A DNA stretch of 64,000 nt from the NCBI GenBank assembly GCA_030374805.1, contig JARGSG010000011.1, positions 372,001-436,000 on the forward strand, read 5' to 3'. Below are positions 44,109 to 54,223 of the stretch, piece after piece; positions within the stretch are counted from its first letter, which is position 1, and every line of letters begins with the position of its first letter. This stretch comes from Gracilaria gracilis. Lineage: Eukaryota; Rhodophyta; Florideophyceae; Gracilariales; Gracilariaceae. A model generated the notes under the pieces. That model did no database searches and had not been told where the DNA came from. It was given only the letters and a program-made list of their open reading frames with translations. The translations under genes were made by a program, and so were the position numbers.

Positions 44109-45582
44109 TCCACTTCGGAAATAAGTTCAACACCCTAATCATAGCATTCCAAACTTCCTGCGTTACCTGGATATCCGTATCATTTTCCGGCACGCACAAT
44201 GGGAATTGAACAATTGCGGCGTGCCTAGCATGAGAAAAGCAGTCAGGGTCCGGCTCACACCCGATGAACCTACGATGCTGTTGTAACTCCATTCATGCCA
44301 TTGCTGTCGAAAACGTCCCCGCAAACAAGTCGACCACAATATCCACAGCCTGGGAAAACCGACTGATTAGCTCCTTCAACAATGCCCTAGGTTTCTATTC
44401 GGACCTCACCTTTTGTAAAACGTAGCCCCCGCCTTCCTTCATTCTCTCTCACTGAAGAGTCTCCCCATTAGACATGGAGGGTACCTGGTCAATGACACTG
44501 TAGTACCCTGGGTACCTCGACTGCACGAAATTGAAGTTCTCATAGTTCACCATCACATGCTGCTGCGCGTAGCTGAGACCATCTCGAACTCCATGTACAG
44601 CATACTCCATTGCCGGGAAAAGGGAGCACGATCTACGTCCAGGGTTACGCATTGGGTTGCCTTGTGACCGTACAAAGTGCATTGGGACCTGGATCACAAC
44701 AAATGAATGCCTTGGTACTCCGTTTTCGTCTTTTGCCTCAATGGCAGAAAGTACATCTCTCCATTGCTGGACCTGCTCGAAAGCCCTAAAGATCACGAAA
44801 CGGCCCCCAGGACGTATCAGTCTTGATAGAAGCTTTGCAGCCTTCTTCATGTCCTGAGGGCTCAGTACATCGTACCAGCTGTTGTTTAGGTTCTTGTTCC
44901 CTCGGATGTTGTACGGAGGGTCCATGAGAACCAGTTGAACTGTTCCTAACGGAGAGAAACCATCTCTGCACAACGTCTCTTCCATCTCTACCATATCCTC
45001 AAACCCGCAATTGTACAAGCGAAAGTACTTCTCCATCTCCTCCTCACAACTTCGGAAAGCCATTTTGTCATCCAACGACGCAATGGATGGGGGAGATATT
45101 ACGCCTACCCCGCACGGTTCGTCACCAGTACTTCCTTTCCCAATGTCGGCCACTATGTTCGTATCACCATCTCCTTCTTCGCCTCTCTCTTCCTTCGGCT
45201 CCGTTGGTTTCCCAATTTCCTCCACCTCCTCCACATCATCTTCAATTTGTATGGCAGATTCTGGTTTGGATATCGGCGTTACCCACATACCGGGGACGTT
45301 CACTGATTCTTTCAGTTTCAACGGGCTTATGGCCTCCATGACGGAGGACAGAAGCGAATTCGAGAAACTATTGAATCTCTGAGCAAACGCCCGTGATGGG
45401 TCTCTGGTAAACGTCTTCAGAACTGTCCATCGTCCTGGTTCGGAAATTGAGAAGAACTACTCATTCACAATAACCTTGTTGAAGTCCGAAATGAACTCCT
45501 TCGCAAGCATTCGGAGGGCAGCATCGATGTCTTGCGGTAAAATTCCATGCCCACGCGATGACCTCTGTTTCAATAACATTTT
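44086..45582 (-). pseudogene. DNA N6-adenine/N4-cytosine methylase, permuted (beta) type, interrupted
   Basis: Main frame 45339-44449 has an acidic N-terminal half, then LVLMDPPYNIRG (about 44902-44935), the DPPY catalytic motif of amino-methyltransferases. Downstream on the same strand come KPRALLKELI, VVDLFAGTFSTA (AdoMet motif I, about 44298-44334) and RRFIGCEPDPDCF (about 44234-44275). DPPY before motif I is the permuted order of bacterial-type COG0863 methylases. In-frame sequence also extends upstream to an ATG near 45582. Several stops lie between these blocks (near 45461, 44448, and before motif I), so it is a pseudogene, has short introns, or holds sequence errors. It would methylate the amino group of A or C in DNA. 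Family A retroelement DNA starts only ~20 bp upstream. Confidence 0.7.
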
Positions 45583-45602
45583 CACCTTTGCTCTGTAGCA
45601 AG

Positions 45603-46508
45603 TGATAGAGGTTATAGCTGGAAGGGAAAGTTGAGGGGATGCAAGGAAAGTTCGCCAGCTCTGGCTGGGATTTATTTGGAGGTGCTTAGCTCACAACTTA
45701 TATAGCCCTTCTTCGTCGCACCACCGAACAATTCCAACTCTGAGTACAACCTAAGCCACTAAGCAGGGACACTCAATACTACCAATCATCTTCTAACATG
45801 ACATGGTAACGCTGCCACAATTCATGACAGCTTACAAGTAACATAACACAACAGTGCACAGTAGTGCACAGCAGTGCAAAACAATTCCGTACAATACTGC
45901 ACAACAATGTACAACAATGTACAACAATGTACAACCATGCGCATCCATGACAGTGCATACACACAATACGACAGCGCACCATAATGAGCAGAACACGACA
46001 ATCCATACACAAACACCCGCACCTGTTGCCTGCAACCTGTAATCAGTACACGAGGCCATAATGTGTATGTCTAGGCTCACCAAGTCACACGTCAGCAACA
46101 AGTACCTGTAAACCATATGACGTGAACCAAACACAGCCAACAAGTTCCGTGCATCCAGATACATACATGTGCATGCAGCACTACCCGAACATGATGTCAA
46201 CCACTCAACAGGGTCAACACTCGTGCACCATGTACCAAGTATCCACATTGCTACATGTGCACACTGTACACCTCGACCACTCTAACAACGTGTCTTCGTG
46301 TACAGTCTGTCTTTACGAACCCATCTGAACAGCTTGATATTCGGCAGAGCATCACATCTGAGCACGTTCATCCCAATGGTGGCTCTTCCACCATCCAACA
46401 CAGTGGAGCGTACAGAACGAAATCAGTCATAGTTTCACATACCAAGGTACCATTCTAGACTTGTCACATGTGAACAGCTTGATGTCAGTGACAGCATGAC
46501 ATCCAACA
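45603..46508 (-). repeat. 3' LTR of A
   Basis: About 906 bp, sense start TGTTGGATGTCATGCTG, same family as 873-1767 and 12322-13226. Confidence 0.88.
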
Positions 46509-46978
46509 CCCTCCCTCTGTTATTGACTTCAAGCGAGTAGCGCAAGCACCAACAGCACAGTTAACTTGGTGCAATATGTGCAATGCAACCCTTTCAGTAA
46601 TATCGTACAGAGGGATGGTGACAGCCAGTTCAACAGCCTAATGAGATGTGTCAAAGTCCATATTCTTACATCTATGACCAGTGTCCTTCTACCACACTTG
46701 CGTACTTTTTGACTTAATATGAGAGTGACAGCATCGGGTCTTCTTTCAACAACCTCCCTCTGTCACTCATTTCAATCGCAGTACTCCAACACTTGTAACG
46801 AAGGCAATGAGACACCATCTTCTAAGCAGGTAAGAACTGACGACACAGTGAGAGGTCATATCCCAGGATGATCTCCAGACACCCTCCCTCTCTCACTGAA
46901 CTTCAAAGCAAATTGAATTCCAGTTCCTCTCAAACTTGCAAAGCAACACACTTTCTGCCTCAATGCCATCACAGAAGC
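46509..46978 (-). other. A 3' internal segment with repeated tract/LTR-start motifs
   Basis: Sense strand holds three diverged copies of GTCAGTGACAGAGGGAGGGTG-like sequence spaced ~110-250 bp apart, the last being the true polypurine tract before the LTR. The middle copy also resembles the LTR start (TGTTGAAAG..GATGCTGTCACT). No ORF. Confidence 0.65.
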
Positions 46979-47700
46979 GATCTAGACATGCAAAAATGAC
47001 AACCTTCTAGATCCCTGAACCATATATTTTTTCAAAGTATGTAACAAATAACAACCTCTTGGAAAATCTTCTGTTCTGTAGGTTTACCAGACATGCAAAT
47101 CAGAACAACCTTCTGGTTCACCCATAGTAATTTGAACACCGGACATGCAACACAGAGCAACCTTCCGGATCAAATTCATCGTGATCATGCCCTAAACATG
47201 CAAAAATGACAACCTTCTAGGTCCATTAAAACAAGCAGTTCTCCGAGCATGTAACACATAACAACCTCTCGGAGCAACAATCATCTCAATGTTCAATTAG
47301 ACATGCAACACAATAGCAACCTTCCGGTTCAACATAAACGTTCTGTACACCGAACATGCAACACAAAGCAACCTTCCGGGTCAGAAACACACATATTCAT
47401 ACGCTGGAAATGCAAAACACAGCAAATTTCCAGCTTAACAGTCTTTCTCTAGATACCGGACATGCAAAAACACAGCAACCTTCCGGAAACAATAAGAATA
47501 TAACAGTCATCCCGGGCATGCAAAACGACAACCTTCTGAGCTTCTTTGGCGAACAAAAGTATCAGACATGTACATCGCAACCTTCTGATACTTTTATTGT
47601 ACTCAGATATGCATAAGGACAACCTCCCGGAATGCGTGGAGAAAACAGTTACACAGAGTCTCAGGCATGAAAACACTCAACCCCTTGGGCTCCTGTAAAC
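46979..47700 (-). ncRNA. Array of ~14 hairpins with conserved loop and variable stems
   Basis: Plus-strand loop consensus ACATGCAACACAGCAACCTT is flanked by stems that differ from unit to unit yet pair: GATCTAG/CTAGATC (46979-47013), ACCAG/CTGGT (47086-47117), CTCCGAG/CTCGGAG (47241-47274), GCTGGAAAT/ATTTCCAGC (47403-47434), AAAAGTATCAG/CTGATACTTTT (47555-47595), CCGG/CCGG (twice). Spacing is about 50-65 bp. Inside the loop TGC and GCA could pair again. In the element's sense RNA the loop reads AAGGTTGC..TTGCATGT. Part of the array is repeated at 315-402. Confidence 0.8.
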
Positions 47701-47734
47701 ACAAAAGCAATAGCAAGCAATAAACAAATGATCA

Positions 47735-47811
47735 TCGGGCCCACTAGCAGAAAATACTATTCCCGGTACCCCAGGGTGTCGGACCCCTGACCCCTGGAGA
47801 CCTTCCGGGTA
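47735..47811 (-). ncRNA. Conserved three-hairpin leader RNA (A copy)
   Basis: Aligns with the leader blocks of B1, C and D; ends CTGCTAGTGGGCCCG in sense. It lies directly upstream of the hairpin array in the transcript. Confidence 0.55.
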
Positions 47812-48815
47812 GGAAACGACTTCTGCAGTCAACCCTCTCCCGCGTTCAAGGAAAAGCCGCGATGGTCTCTACGAGACGTCCAGAGGATGGTTAATGACCA
47901 AAGGTATGTTTTCATCAAGTAAAACCTTCTCTGATCTCTTGCAAAAAATTGCGCGACCTTGAAACAGCAGCTACTTTGACACCCAAGGTACGCTTCTAGC
48001 GAGCAATCGATGAAGATCAAAAGCGGCCTGATCCCAATTGGAGGTCAGCCTTCGATACGTTGCCTCCCCGTACTATAAGCCCACTGGACAAGCCAATGAG
48101 TCAATTGCACGGATCAAAAGCTCCTTATGGATGCCTTCACCGCCGTCCAAGCACCTAACACACAGTCAGGTTCAACAAACAAAAGTCAAACACCACAACC
48201 AAAGTGCAGTACGCCACGGCACCCCGTTAGCTTCAGCGCTCGCGGTACAACACCTTTATCCGCCCAAAAAAGCCGGTGGAGCCCGCTAGTCAGCACGTCC
48301 ACCTTGGTTCAAGCCGACTTGCTCCCCTCCCCGATTACTCGGATCAACCGTTCGTCGCACAGGTAATGCAGTGATGACCAAAAATGCCGAGAACACACGT
48401 AGTGCACGGACTGCAACAACAACTGCTGAGCACAAAACTAGTGCCCAGACGTCGATAAAAATGGTCTCAACCTCTCGGATAAGAACCCGCGAACACGACG
48501 CGGGGATCCCAACAACAAAGAACAATAGAGGGAGCTCAATCCAAGCGGATAGCGATCGACAATAAGGGCAACAACGAGCACCCAAACACAATCACGATAG
48601 AGAGTCGACGTCGAACCACTACCAACCCAACGCCCTCAGGGAGGAATGCAATCGAAAAAGGGAATTACAACACCAACAAAACCACCAATAACACCAAAAA
48701 CGGAATCGAACAAACAACGGAAACATCCACAACGGCGATGAATACCGAGGTTGGTGGTGAGGGAGAACAGCGGTAAGAGAATCATGACGAACGAAATCGG
48801 CAGAGGTCAGCGGGG
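47812..48815 (-). other. A leader, shared with family B
   Basis: Corresponds to 3000-3980 of B1 in inverted orientation (for example the block at 48540-48650 against 3140-3240). No supported gene. Confidence 0.7.
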
Positions 48816-48829
48816 CTGGGCCCATAACC
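48816..48829 (-). promoter_or_regulatory. Primer binding site of A
   Basis: GGTTATGGGCCCAG on the minus strand next to the 5' LTR; half tRNA-iMet type. Confidence 0.85.
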
Positions 48830-49818
48830 TGATGGAGGTTATAGCTGAAAGGGAAAGTTGAGGGGATGCAAGGGAAGTTCGCCAGCTCTGGCTGGGATTT
48901 ACTTGGAGGTGCTTAGCTCACAATTTATATAGCACTTCTTCGTCGCACCACCGAACAACTCCAACTCTGAGTAAAACCTAAGCCACTAAGCAGGGACACT
49001 CAATACTACCAATCATCTTCTAACATGACATGGTAACGCTGCCACAATTCATGACAGCTTACAAGTAACAGAACACAACAGTGCACAGCAGTGCACAGCA
49101 GTGCAAAACAATTCCGTACAATACTGCACAACAATGTACAACAATGTACAACCATGCGCATCCATGACAGTGCATACACACAATACGACAGCGCACCATA
49201 ATGAGCAGAACACGACAATCCATACACAAACACCCGCACCTGTTGCCTGCAACCTGTAATCAGTACACGACGCCATAATGTGTATATCTACCCTCACCAA
49301 ATCACACGTCAGCAACAAGTACCTGTAAACCATATGACGTGAACCAAACACAGCCATCAAGTTTCATGCATCCAGATACATAAATGTGCATGCAGCACTA
49401 CCCGAACATGATGTCAATCACTTAACAGAGCCAACACTCGTGCACCATGTACCAAGTATCCACATTGCTACATGTGCACACTGTACACCACGCCCACTCT
49501 GGACAACGTGTCCTCGTGTACAGTCTGTCTGTACGAACCCATCTGAACACCTTGATATTCGACACAGCACCACATCTGACACGTTCATCCAATGGTGGCG
49601 CTTCCACCATCCAACACAGTGGAGCGTACAGAACGAAATCAGTCAAAGTTTCACATACAAGGTACCATTCTAGACTTGTCACATGTGAACAGCTTGATGT
49701 CAGTGATAGCATGACATCCAACACCCTCCCTCTGTTACTGACTTCAAGCGAGTCGAACAAGCACCAACAGCACAATTAACTTGGTGTAATATGTGCAATG
49801 CAACCCTGGCAGTAATAT
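48830..49818 (-). repeat. 5' LTR of A, preceded by the tail of an upstream tandem copy
   Basis: LTR 48830-49723. 49724-49818 matches the A 3' internal end (46509-46605) including the polypurine tract, so the LTR is shared with a second, truncated A copy. Tandem LTR-internal-LTR-internal order implies unequal LTR recombination. Confidence 0.82.
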
Positions 49819-49847
49819 CGTGCTGAGAGTACTTTGCGACGAAGAGA

Positions 49848-50875
49848 ATGGAATTCATGGAAAGGGGTTTCTGTGTTTTGGAACACTTCGGAACTGATGG
49901 AGGTATGTCAGAGGAGGCGAAGAAGAAGGGCGTGGTGGTGGATGAAGATGTGACAGAAAGGTTGCTATAGTTTTTTGAGAAGGACTTCGAGGAGCACCCA
50001 GACTTGAAGTTTGAAAAGAACCGAACGAAATGGAGTCTCATAATCAACGCGGGGAAAAAAAGGATGCTGGGGACAGGATGCAGCGAATTGGACGATACAT
50101 TACGACGGAGAAGGGGATTGTTGATTGCATGGAATCTGATGAGAAGAATGTGCTGATGGTGAGAAAGCGGGCGTTGTTGGATGCGAGGTTTGGGCAAATT
50201 GCATCGGCTCTTCGCCTTTGTAGCAACAGCAAGGCTAAGAAAAGAATGTATGCACCGCAGACCGGAGGACGTGTGTTGTGTACGGGGAAGGGATGTCCAA
50301 GGCAGGTTTTGCACACTGATTTTCGAGGGTTGACGAATGTGGAGAAGGATAAGGGAGATATTCTGGGGTTCTTCGTAATGGCCTCTGGAGGGAGTTCATT
50401 TATGATATGGGTTTGTGAGAGGTCTCACAATATGTATGTGACGGATTACAAGAATTTGAGGAGTTTATCACGTACAATGGTTGTGAAGAAGTTCAGGGTT
50501 CTGCCTTACTCTGTGTTTATTGGGAGAGGGGATGTGTTTCATGCGGGAGCTGGGTACATGGATGCGTTGGTGAAAGAGAATTGCCTGAGGTATCGCTTGT
50601 ATTTTGTACCTGAAGGATACAAGCTCCCTGACGCGGTGCACAGGGAGCCAGCCTTTCGGCCAAAGTTCGTAGATGAGGACTTTGGGCTAGGAGAAGACCC
50701 AAACGACCAGCTGGACGATGATGAAGGTTTGGAGGAAGAGAGTGAAATGGAAGATATGGAAGATGGAGAGGACGAGTACGAAGAGAAAGATGAAGAGATG
50801 TCAGGTGGCCCTGCTGAGAATACAGATGGGGATTACGAGGAAGGACAGATGATAATGGATAAAGACGATGAGTAG
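49848..50875 (+). pseudogene. 2-oxoglutarate/Fe(II) dioxygenase-like protein, interrupted
   Basis: Main frame 50030-50875. QVLHTDFRG (about 50309) supplies the HxD iron ligands and GRGDVFHAGAGY (about 50525) the distal histidine; RYRLYFVP (about 50588) has the arginine expected to bind 2-oxoglutarate. This His-Asp...His...Arg spacing (~75 residues) fits 2OG oxygenases, which hydroxylate or demethylate protein, nucleic acid or small substrates. Upstream in another frame, from ATG 49848, MEFMERGFCVLEHFG resembles the usual N-terminus (GFxVLExF). One in-frame TAG and one frame change separate the parts, so it is a decaying gene, has short introns, or contains errors. The C-terminus is a long acidic tail (EEESEMEDMEDGEDEYEE). 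It is divergent from the methylase gene across the A element. Confidence 0.65.
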
Positions 50876-51200
50876 GTATAATGTAGCACTTACACTGTTG
50901 TGTTTGTTTGTGATAGAGACTTGACATAAAAAGTGAAGAGTTGATTTGTTTAAGCGGCAACTTAAAAAGAATTGGAGAACAAAAACGGGTTGTGTGTGTA
51001 GTTGCAACGAGTACGAGGTTTACAATTTGTTCTAATTACTAGAGAATGTGATGTCTAGGAACGTTGATATAGTTGGTGTGGAAAGGGGCAGGGTTCTGCC
51101 TTCCGGCTAGTTTTTCATCTCCGGAGGTGAGATAGAAGTAAGCATTTCTAGATTCATACTCCGAGAAAGAAGCTGGGAAGGAAGTAAGGGTGCTGCCGTA
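50876..51200. other. Intergenic gap
   Basis: AT-rich; 3' flanks of two convergent genes. No gene or repeat seen. Confidence 0.5.
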
Positions 51201-51869
51201 TTACAGAAGTGATTCCACTGTAGAAAGGATATTGAAGGAGAGACCTGTGTTAAAGGTGACTACGCCTAGAAGCTCCTTCATTATAATTGAGACAATAGTT
51301 TTGTACTCGGTAGCCACTTCATACATGGTAACGAATCCAAATGAAGAACCGACGAGATTGAAGGAAGAGATCCAAACGAGCTTTTGGTAGTAAGACTTGG
51401 AAAAGGTGTTTTCGTCGATGATACTGCAAGTGAGACCTGCGGTCCAGAGCCGTTCAGCTATAGCCAGAGCCCACTTTTTGGTGGCTGTGGTTAAAACATT
51501 GGGAGAGAGAGGCGTGACACCATCCTGTGGGGAGGCGCCGACAGTGGGAACGGCGATGTAAAGAGCGGCTCGTGTGCAGTGCTCAATTCCGTGTTGGGAG
51601 AGGATGGGAAGAATGTGACCATTCGGGATGAAAACCAAGTCTTCTGCTCGTTGTGCTGGACAAGATAGAATTACTCTTTCGGGAAGGTCGTTCCTGCCAC
51701 AGAAGAAGATTGGAACTTGGGGAAGGCACTCTGCGGAAATGAAGTCTTTGATGGAGAGAAAGGTGTCCTGAGGGGAACCATTGTTGTAAAGCATGGTGCC
51801 TATACGGCATCTCTCTACGACAATAGCTGGGATGATTGTAGAACGGAGGGAAGATGAATGGGAGCTCAT
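51201..51869 (-). CDS. Ketopantoate reductase-like protein (ApbA/PanE type)
   Basis: 222 codons from MSSHSSSLRSTIIPAIVVERC. The middle (PIFFCGRNDLPERVIL, LVFIPNGHILP) resembles the end of the NADP-binding half of the family, and AERLWTAGLTCSIIDENTFSKSYYQKLVWISSFNLVGSSFGFVTMYEV matches the C-terminal helical domain with the conserved Lys of (Q)KLvw..s.N..g...g. 2-dehydropantoate 2-reductases make pantoate for coenzyme A, but eukaryotic relatives often have other or unknown substrates. The N-terminal GxGxxG motif is not visible, and the protein is shorter than the ~300-residue norm, so either a 5' exon is missing or this is a divergent relative. Assignment by motif only. Confidence 0.5.
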   Translation of the reverse strand: MSSHSSSLRSTIIPAIVVERCRIGTMLYNNGSPQDTFLSIKDFISAECLPQVPIFFCGRNDLPERVILSCPAQRAEDLVFIPNGHILPILSQHGIEHCTRAALYIAVPTVGASPQDGVTPLSPNVLTTATKKWALAIAERLWTAGLTCSIIDENTFSKSYYQKLVWISSFNLVGSSFGFVTMYEVATEYKTIVSIIMKELLGVVTFNTGLSFNILSTVESLL

Positions 51870-52438
51870 TGCGATGAGTTTGTTTGATTGAAGGTATGGG
51901 CTGTTGGAAGGTGTCGGCTGCTGGTAGCTGTGAAAGGAAAGTGGGCTACATTCTCAGGAGTGGGGAAAGCTTAAAGTACACGACTGGACTGTTGTTATGG
52001 CCATGGGAAAAAGTGTTCCAGGGAATAAGGGGATTTGTATGATTCGGTTATGGAAAGAAATGGGCAGCAGGGCTGCAGAGGAGATAGGGTCGAAGAGTGT
52101 GTTTATGAGAAGGTATGCAGTGAAATAAAGCATAGAAAGTAAGAGTTTATGGTACCGTTGATACTTGAGAGGTGGTGCATCATGGCTTTCATTGGAATAT
52201 GGTATGGACCGAGGTTGGAAAAATGTGGAGATTTCTAGGGAAAAAATGGAAATTGTGTGGAATGGCGGGAAATAGGAGTGGATGTGAATGGGGTACAAAG
52301 GGTTGTGCCGCGCAAGTGGGTGTGTGGCCGAAAGTGCCACGAATGTGCGCAGTGGGGGGGAGTGCTGCAACTGTTGGGTTCATCTCGCTTGTTCTTATCT
52401 ATCTTCCTTATCGTGAACCGACGTTTATTTCTGCGATG
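51870..52438. other. Intergenic gap
   Basis: A few short ORFs on both strands, none with recognisable features. It lies between divergent genes, so promoters may be here. Confidence 0.4.
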
Positions 52439-53397
52439 TCGAATGAGTACGTCGAGGACGAGGAGCTAGTTGCTCTGCTTCACCGGACGGAGGTACCAGA
52501 GACGCCACCGGGAAGGAAGGAGGAGGGTGGGGACAAGGTTTGCATGGGGGAGAAGGAGGGAAGTGGAGATGGAGAGGGAGGTGGGGGTGATGGGGGTGGA
52601 GGGGGTGAAGGGGATGGCGGACCGGAGAGGACGTTTGCGGCGGAGATGGAGGAGCGGTTGAGGAGGCTTGGAGGGGATCTGAAGGAGCATTTGGAAAAAT
52701 GGCTTTCTGAGATGGTTGGTGAGATGGGAGGGGTGGTGCTGAGTGTGTCGGAGATTGGGGTGCCAATGGATTTGATTTAGACGATTCGGAAAAGATGAAG
52801 TTGGCTGGAATGGGAACTGGAAGGCATGTGAGTGAGATGGTAGAGTGCGTTGGGAGGGAGCTGGTGACGCTGAGAAGGGAGAATATGGGGCTGAGGGGCC
52901 GTGTGGAGGTGTTGAAGGCGCAAGTGGGACAGGTGGAGAAGGCATGCCAATTGTTGTTGGAGGTGAAAAAACTGGTGAGGGAAGGAGGCGTTGGGAGGGA
53001 GGCGGGAAGAGAGAGAGGGTCACCGGTGACGCCTGGCTCCCGTGGTGGGGGTGGGAGTGTGAGGGGGAGGAGCGGAGAAGGGGATGGAGGGGAGGTTGGG
53101 GGAAGTCGGCTGAGGAAGAGGCGAAAGGGTGGGGTTATGGTGGACGAGGATGGGGAGGTGTGTGTGCCGCGGCAGCTACCGGGTTGAGTGCCACTAGTTG
53201 GGTTTGGTAGTGTGGCGGAGCCGGTTCGAACGGCGGAGCGCATACTGGAGGAGCAGGAGGAGAAGAGGCTGGGAGGGGTTGGAAGCCGGATTGGGGCTAG
53301 GAGGGTGTACGAGAATGGAGAGAGTGTTCCGTTGGAGTTCTTCAACTTGACATTTAGGGAAACTGAGACTCAGGATCCGAATGCAGGGTTGGAATAA
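52439..53397 (+). pseudogene. Coiled-coil, Gly/Glu-rich protein of unknown function, interrupted
   Basis: From ATG near 52439: MSNEYVEDEELVALLHRTEVP, then a Gly/Glu/Asp low-complexity run (GDGEGGGGDGGGGG), a helical segment ERTFAAEMEERLRRLGGDLKE, and in a second frame from 52795 a heptad-like coiled coil (LVTLRRENMGLRGRVEVLKAQV) followed by a basic patch (RLRKRRKGG). After a TGA near 53185 the same frame continues 70 codons to LEFFNLTFRETETQDPNAGLE. One frame change and one stop therefore split a ~310-codon gene, or short introns do. The opposite strand is open for 306 codons but is Pro/Ser low complexity and looks like a shadow. I do not recognise the family. Confidence 0.45.
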
Positions 53398-53630
53398 GGG
53401 AGCGCTGGTGGTGGGTTCGTAATTTTTTAGAGTGTTTTTGACGAGTGTGGTGAATGTAAAGTTACGAACGGTGGCAGGGGAACTGCAAACTAGCCTTCAA
53501 CTCCAGTAGATGAAGCTTGAACTGCACTGAACGGAAACGTAATTTCCAAAAATTTGTTTTTCTGCGTTGCCAACTAGCGCAAACGGCAAAATGCTAGTTT
53601 TTTCGGACTTTTATTTTCACAACTAGCGAT
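53398..53630. other. AT-rich gap with repeated CTAGC
   Basis: No gene. AACTAGC or its complement recurs about six times between 53490 and 53650; meaning unknown. Confidence 0.4.
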
Positions 53631-54190
53631 CTAGCATACTAAACTAGCATTCCGAGAACACCGACGTATCTGTGAAATTCTGTTATCATGAGAAAACTTC
53701 TGTCTTTTGGGTGATGAATGCTGAACGCTACTCGAGAATGTCTGTCCTGGACGAACCCCAGCACCCACACCTTCCTCCATTTGTGCATCAGAACGCAGTA
53801 CTCTCGTTGCCATTGGAGCGATCAACGGATATTGTTCCAAAAAACAATGGCCGTACATAATATACGTCTTTCCCTCAGAAAAGCGCACGAAGGCTTCCGG
53901 GTCTCCCTGCCCTGAGGCCTCAAACCGAGCCAGACATGTCCCGTACAAACTCTTGAAATCACTGAACTTTTGTTTTAAAACTCCTGCATCCCGCATATGT
54001 GGCCGCCAATACGGGGATATAGAAGCAATATCACTCAAAGTCACACCCCTGACAGGCTGACGATAGGTTGTGGCTTAAAATCTAGATCATTGTAAAGCGG
54101 TGCAATATCTTCCGTCCAGGGATCCACAGTCGTCGTGTCGAGTTCTTCTCTCGTAAGGCATTCCATCAGGTTTTGGCGTGTGGCAGTCAT
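53631..54190 (-). CDS. Unknown protein, possibly transposon-associated
   Basis: Starts MTATRQNLMECLTREELDTTT at 54190; after one frame change or a short intron near 54070 it continues as VTLSDIASISPYWRPHMRDAG and LKQKFSDFKSLYGTCLARFEASGQGDPEAFVRFSEGKTYIMYGHCFLEQYP. The helical KxKFxDFKxLY..C region is reminiscent of trihelix or Myb/SANT-like proteins carried by DNA transposons, but I cannot assign it. The C-terminus is Ser/Arg-rich. Confidence 0.4.
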
Positions 54191-54223
54191 CCTAGCGTCC
54201 CCAATTACATGCAATAGGCGACA

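Larger units (their letters stand above)
45603..49723 (-). mobile_element. Non-autonomous copia element, family A
   Basis: 5' LTR 48830-49723, primer site 48816-48829, leader about 47700-48815 (shared with B), hairpin array about 46979-47700, 3' segment with polypurine tract 46509-46517, 3' LTR 45603-46508. No gag, protease, integrase or RT motif occurs in the 2.3-kb internal region, so it needs proteins from elsewhere; family B shares its primer site, leader, tract and LTR 3' half and is the likely helper. The cis-acting parts look whole. Confidence 0.85.

Noticed and set aside
46979-47700. Possible CRISPR-like array (regular repeats and spacers)
   Set aside because: Repeat edges vary and pair with each other, the constant part is the loop, there are no cas genes, and the context is a eukaryotic retroelement.
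44086-50875. Reassigned stop codon (in-frame TAG in the methylase and 2OG genes)
   Set aside because: TGA and frame changes also interrupt these genes, and other frames end at TAG; gene decay, short introns or sequence errors are simpler.
52425-53345. 306-codon minus-strand ORF
   Set aside because: Pro/Ser low-complexity shadow of the Gly/Glu-rich coiled-coil coding strand.
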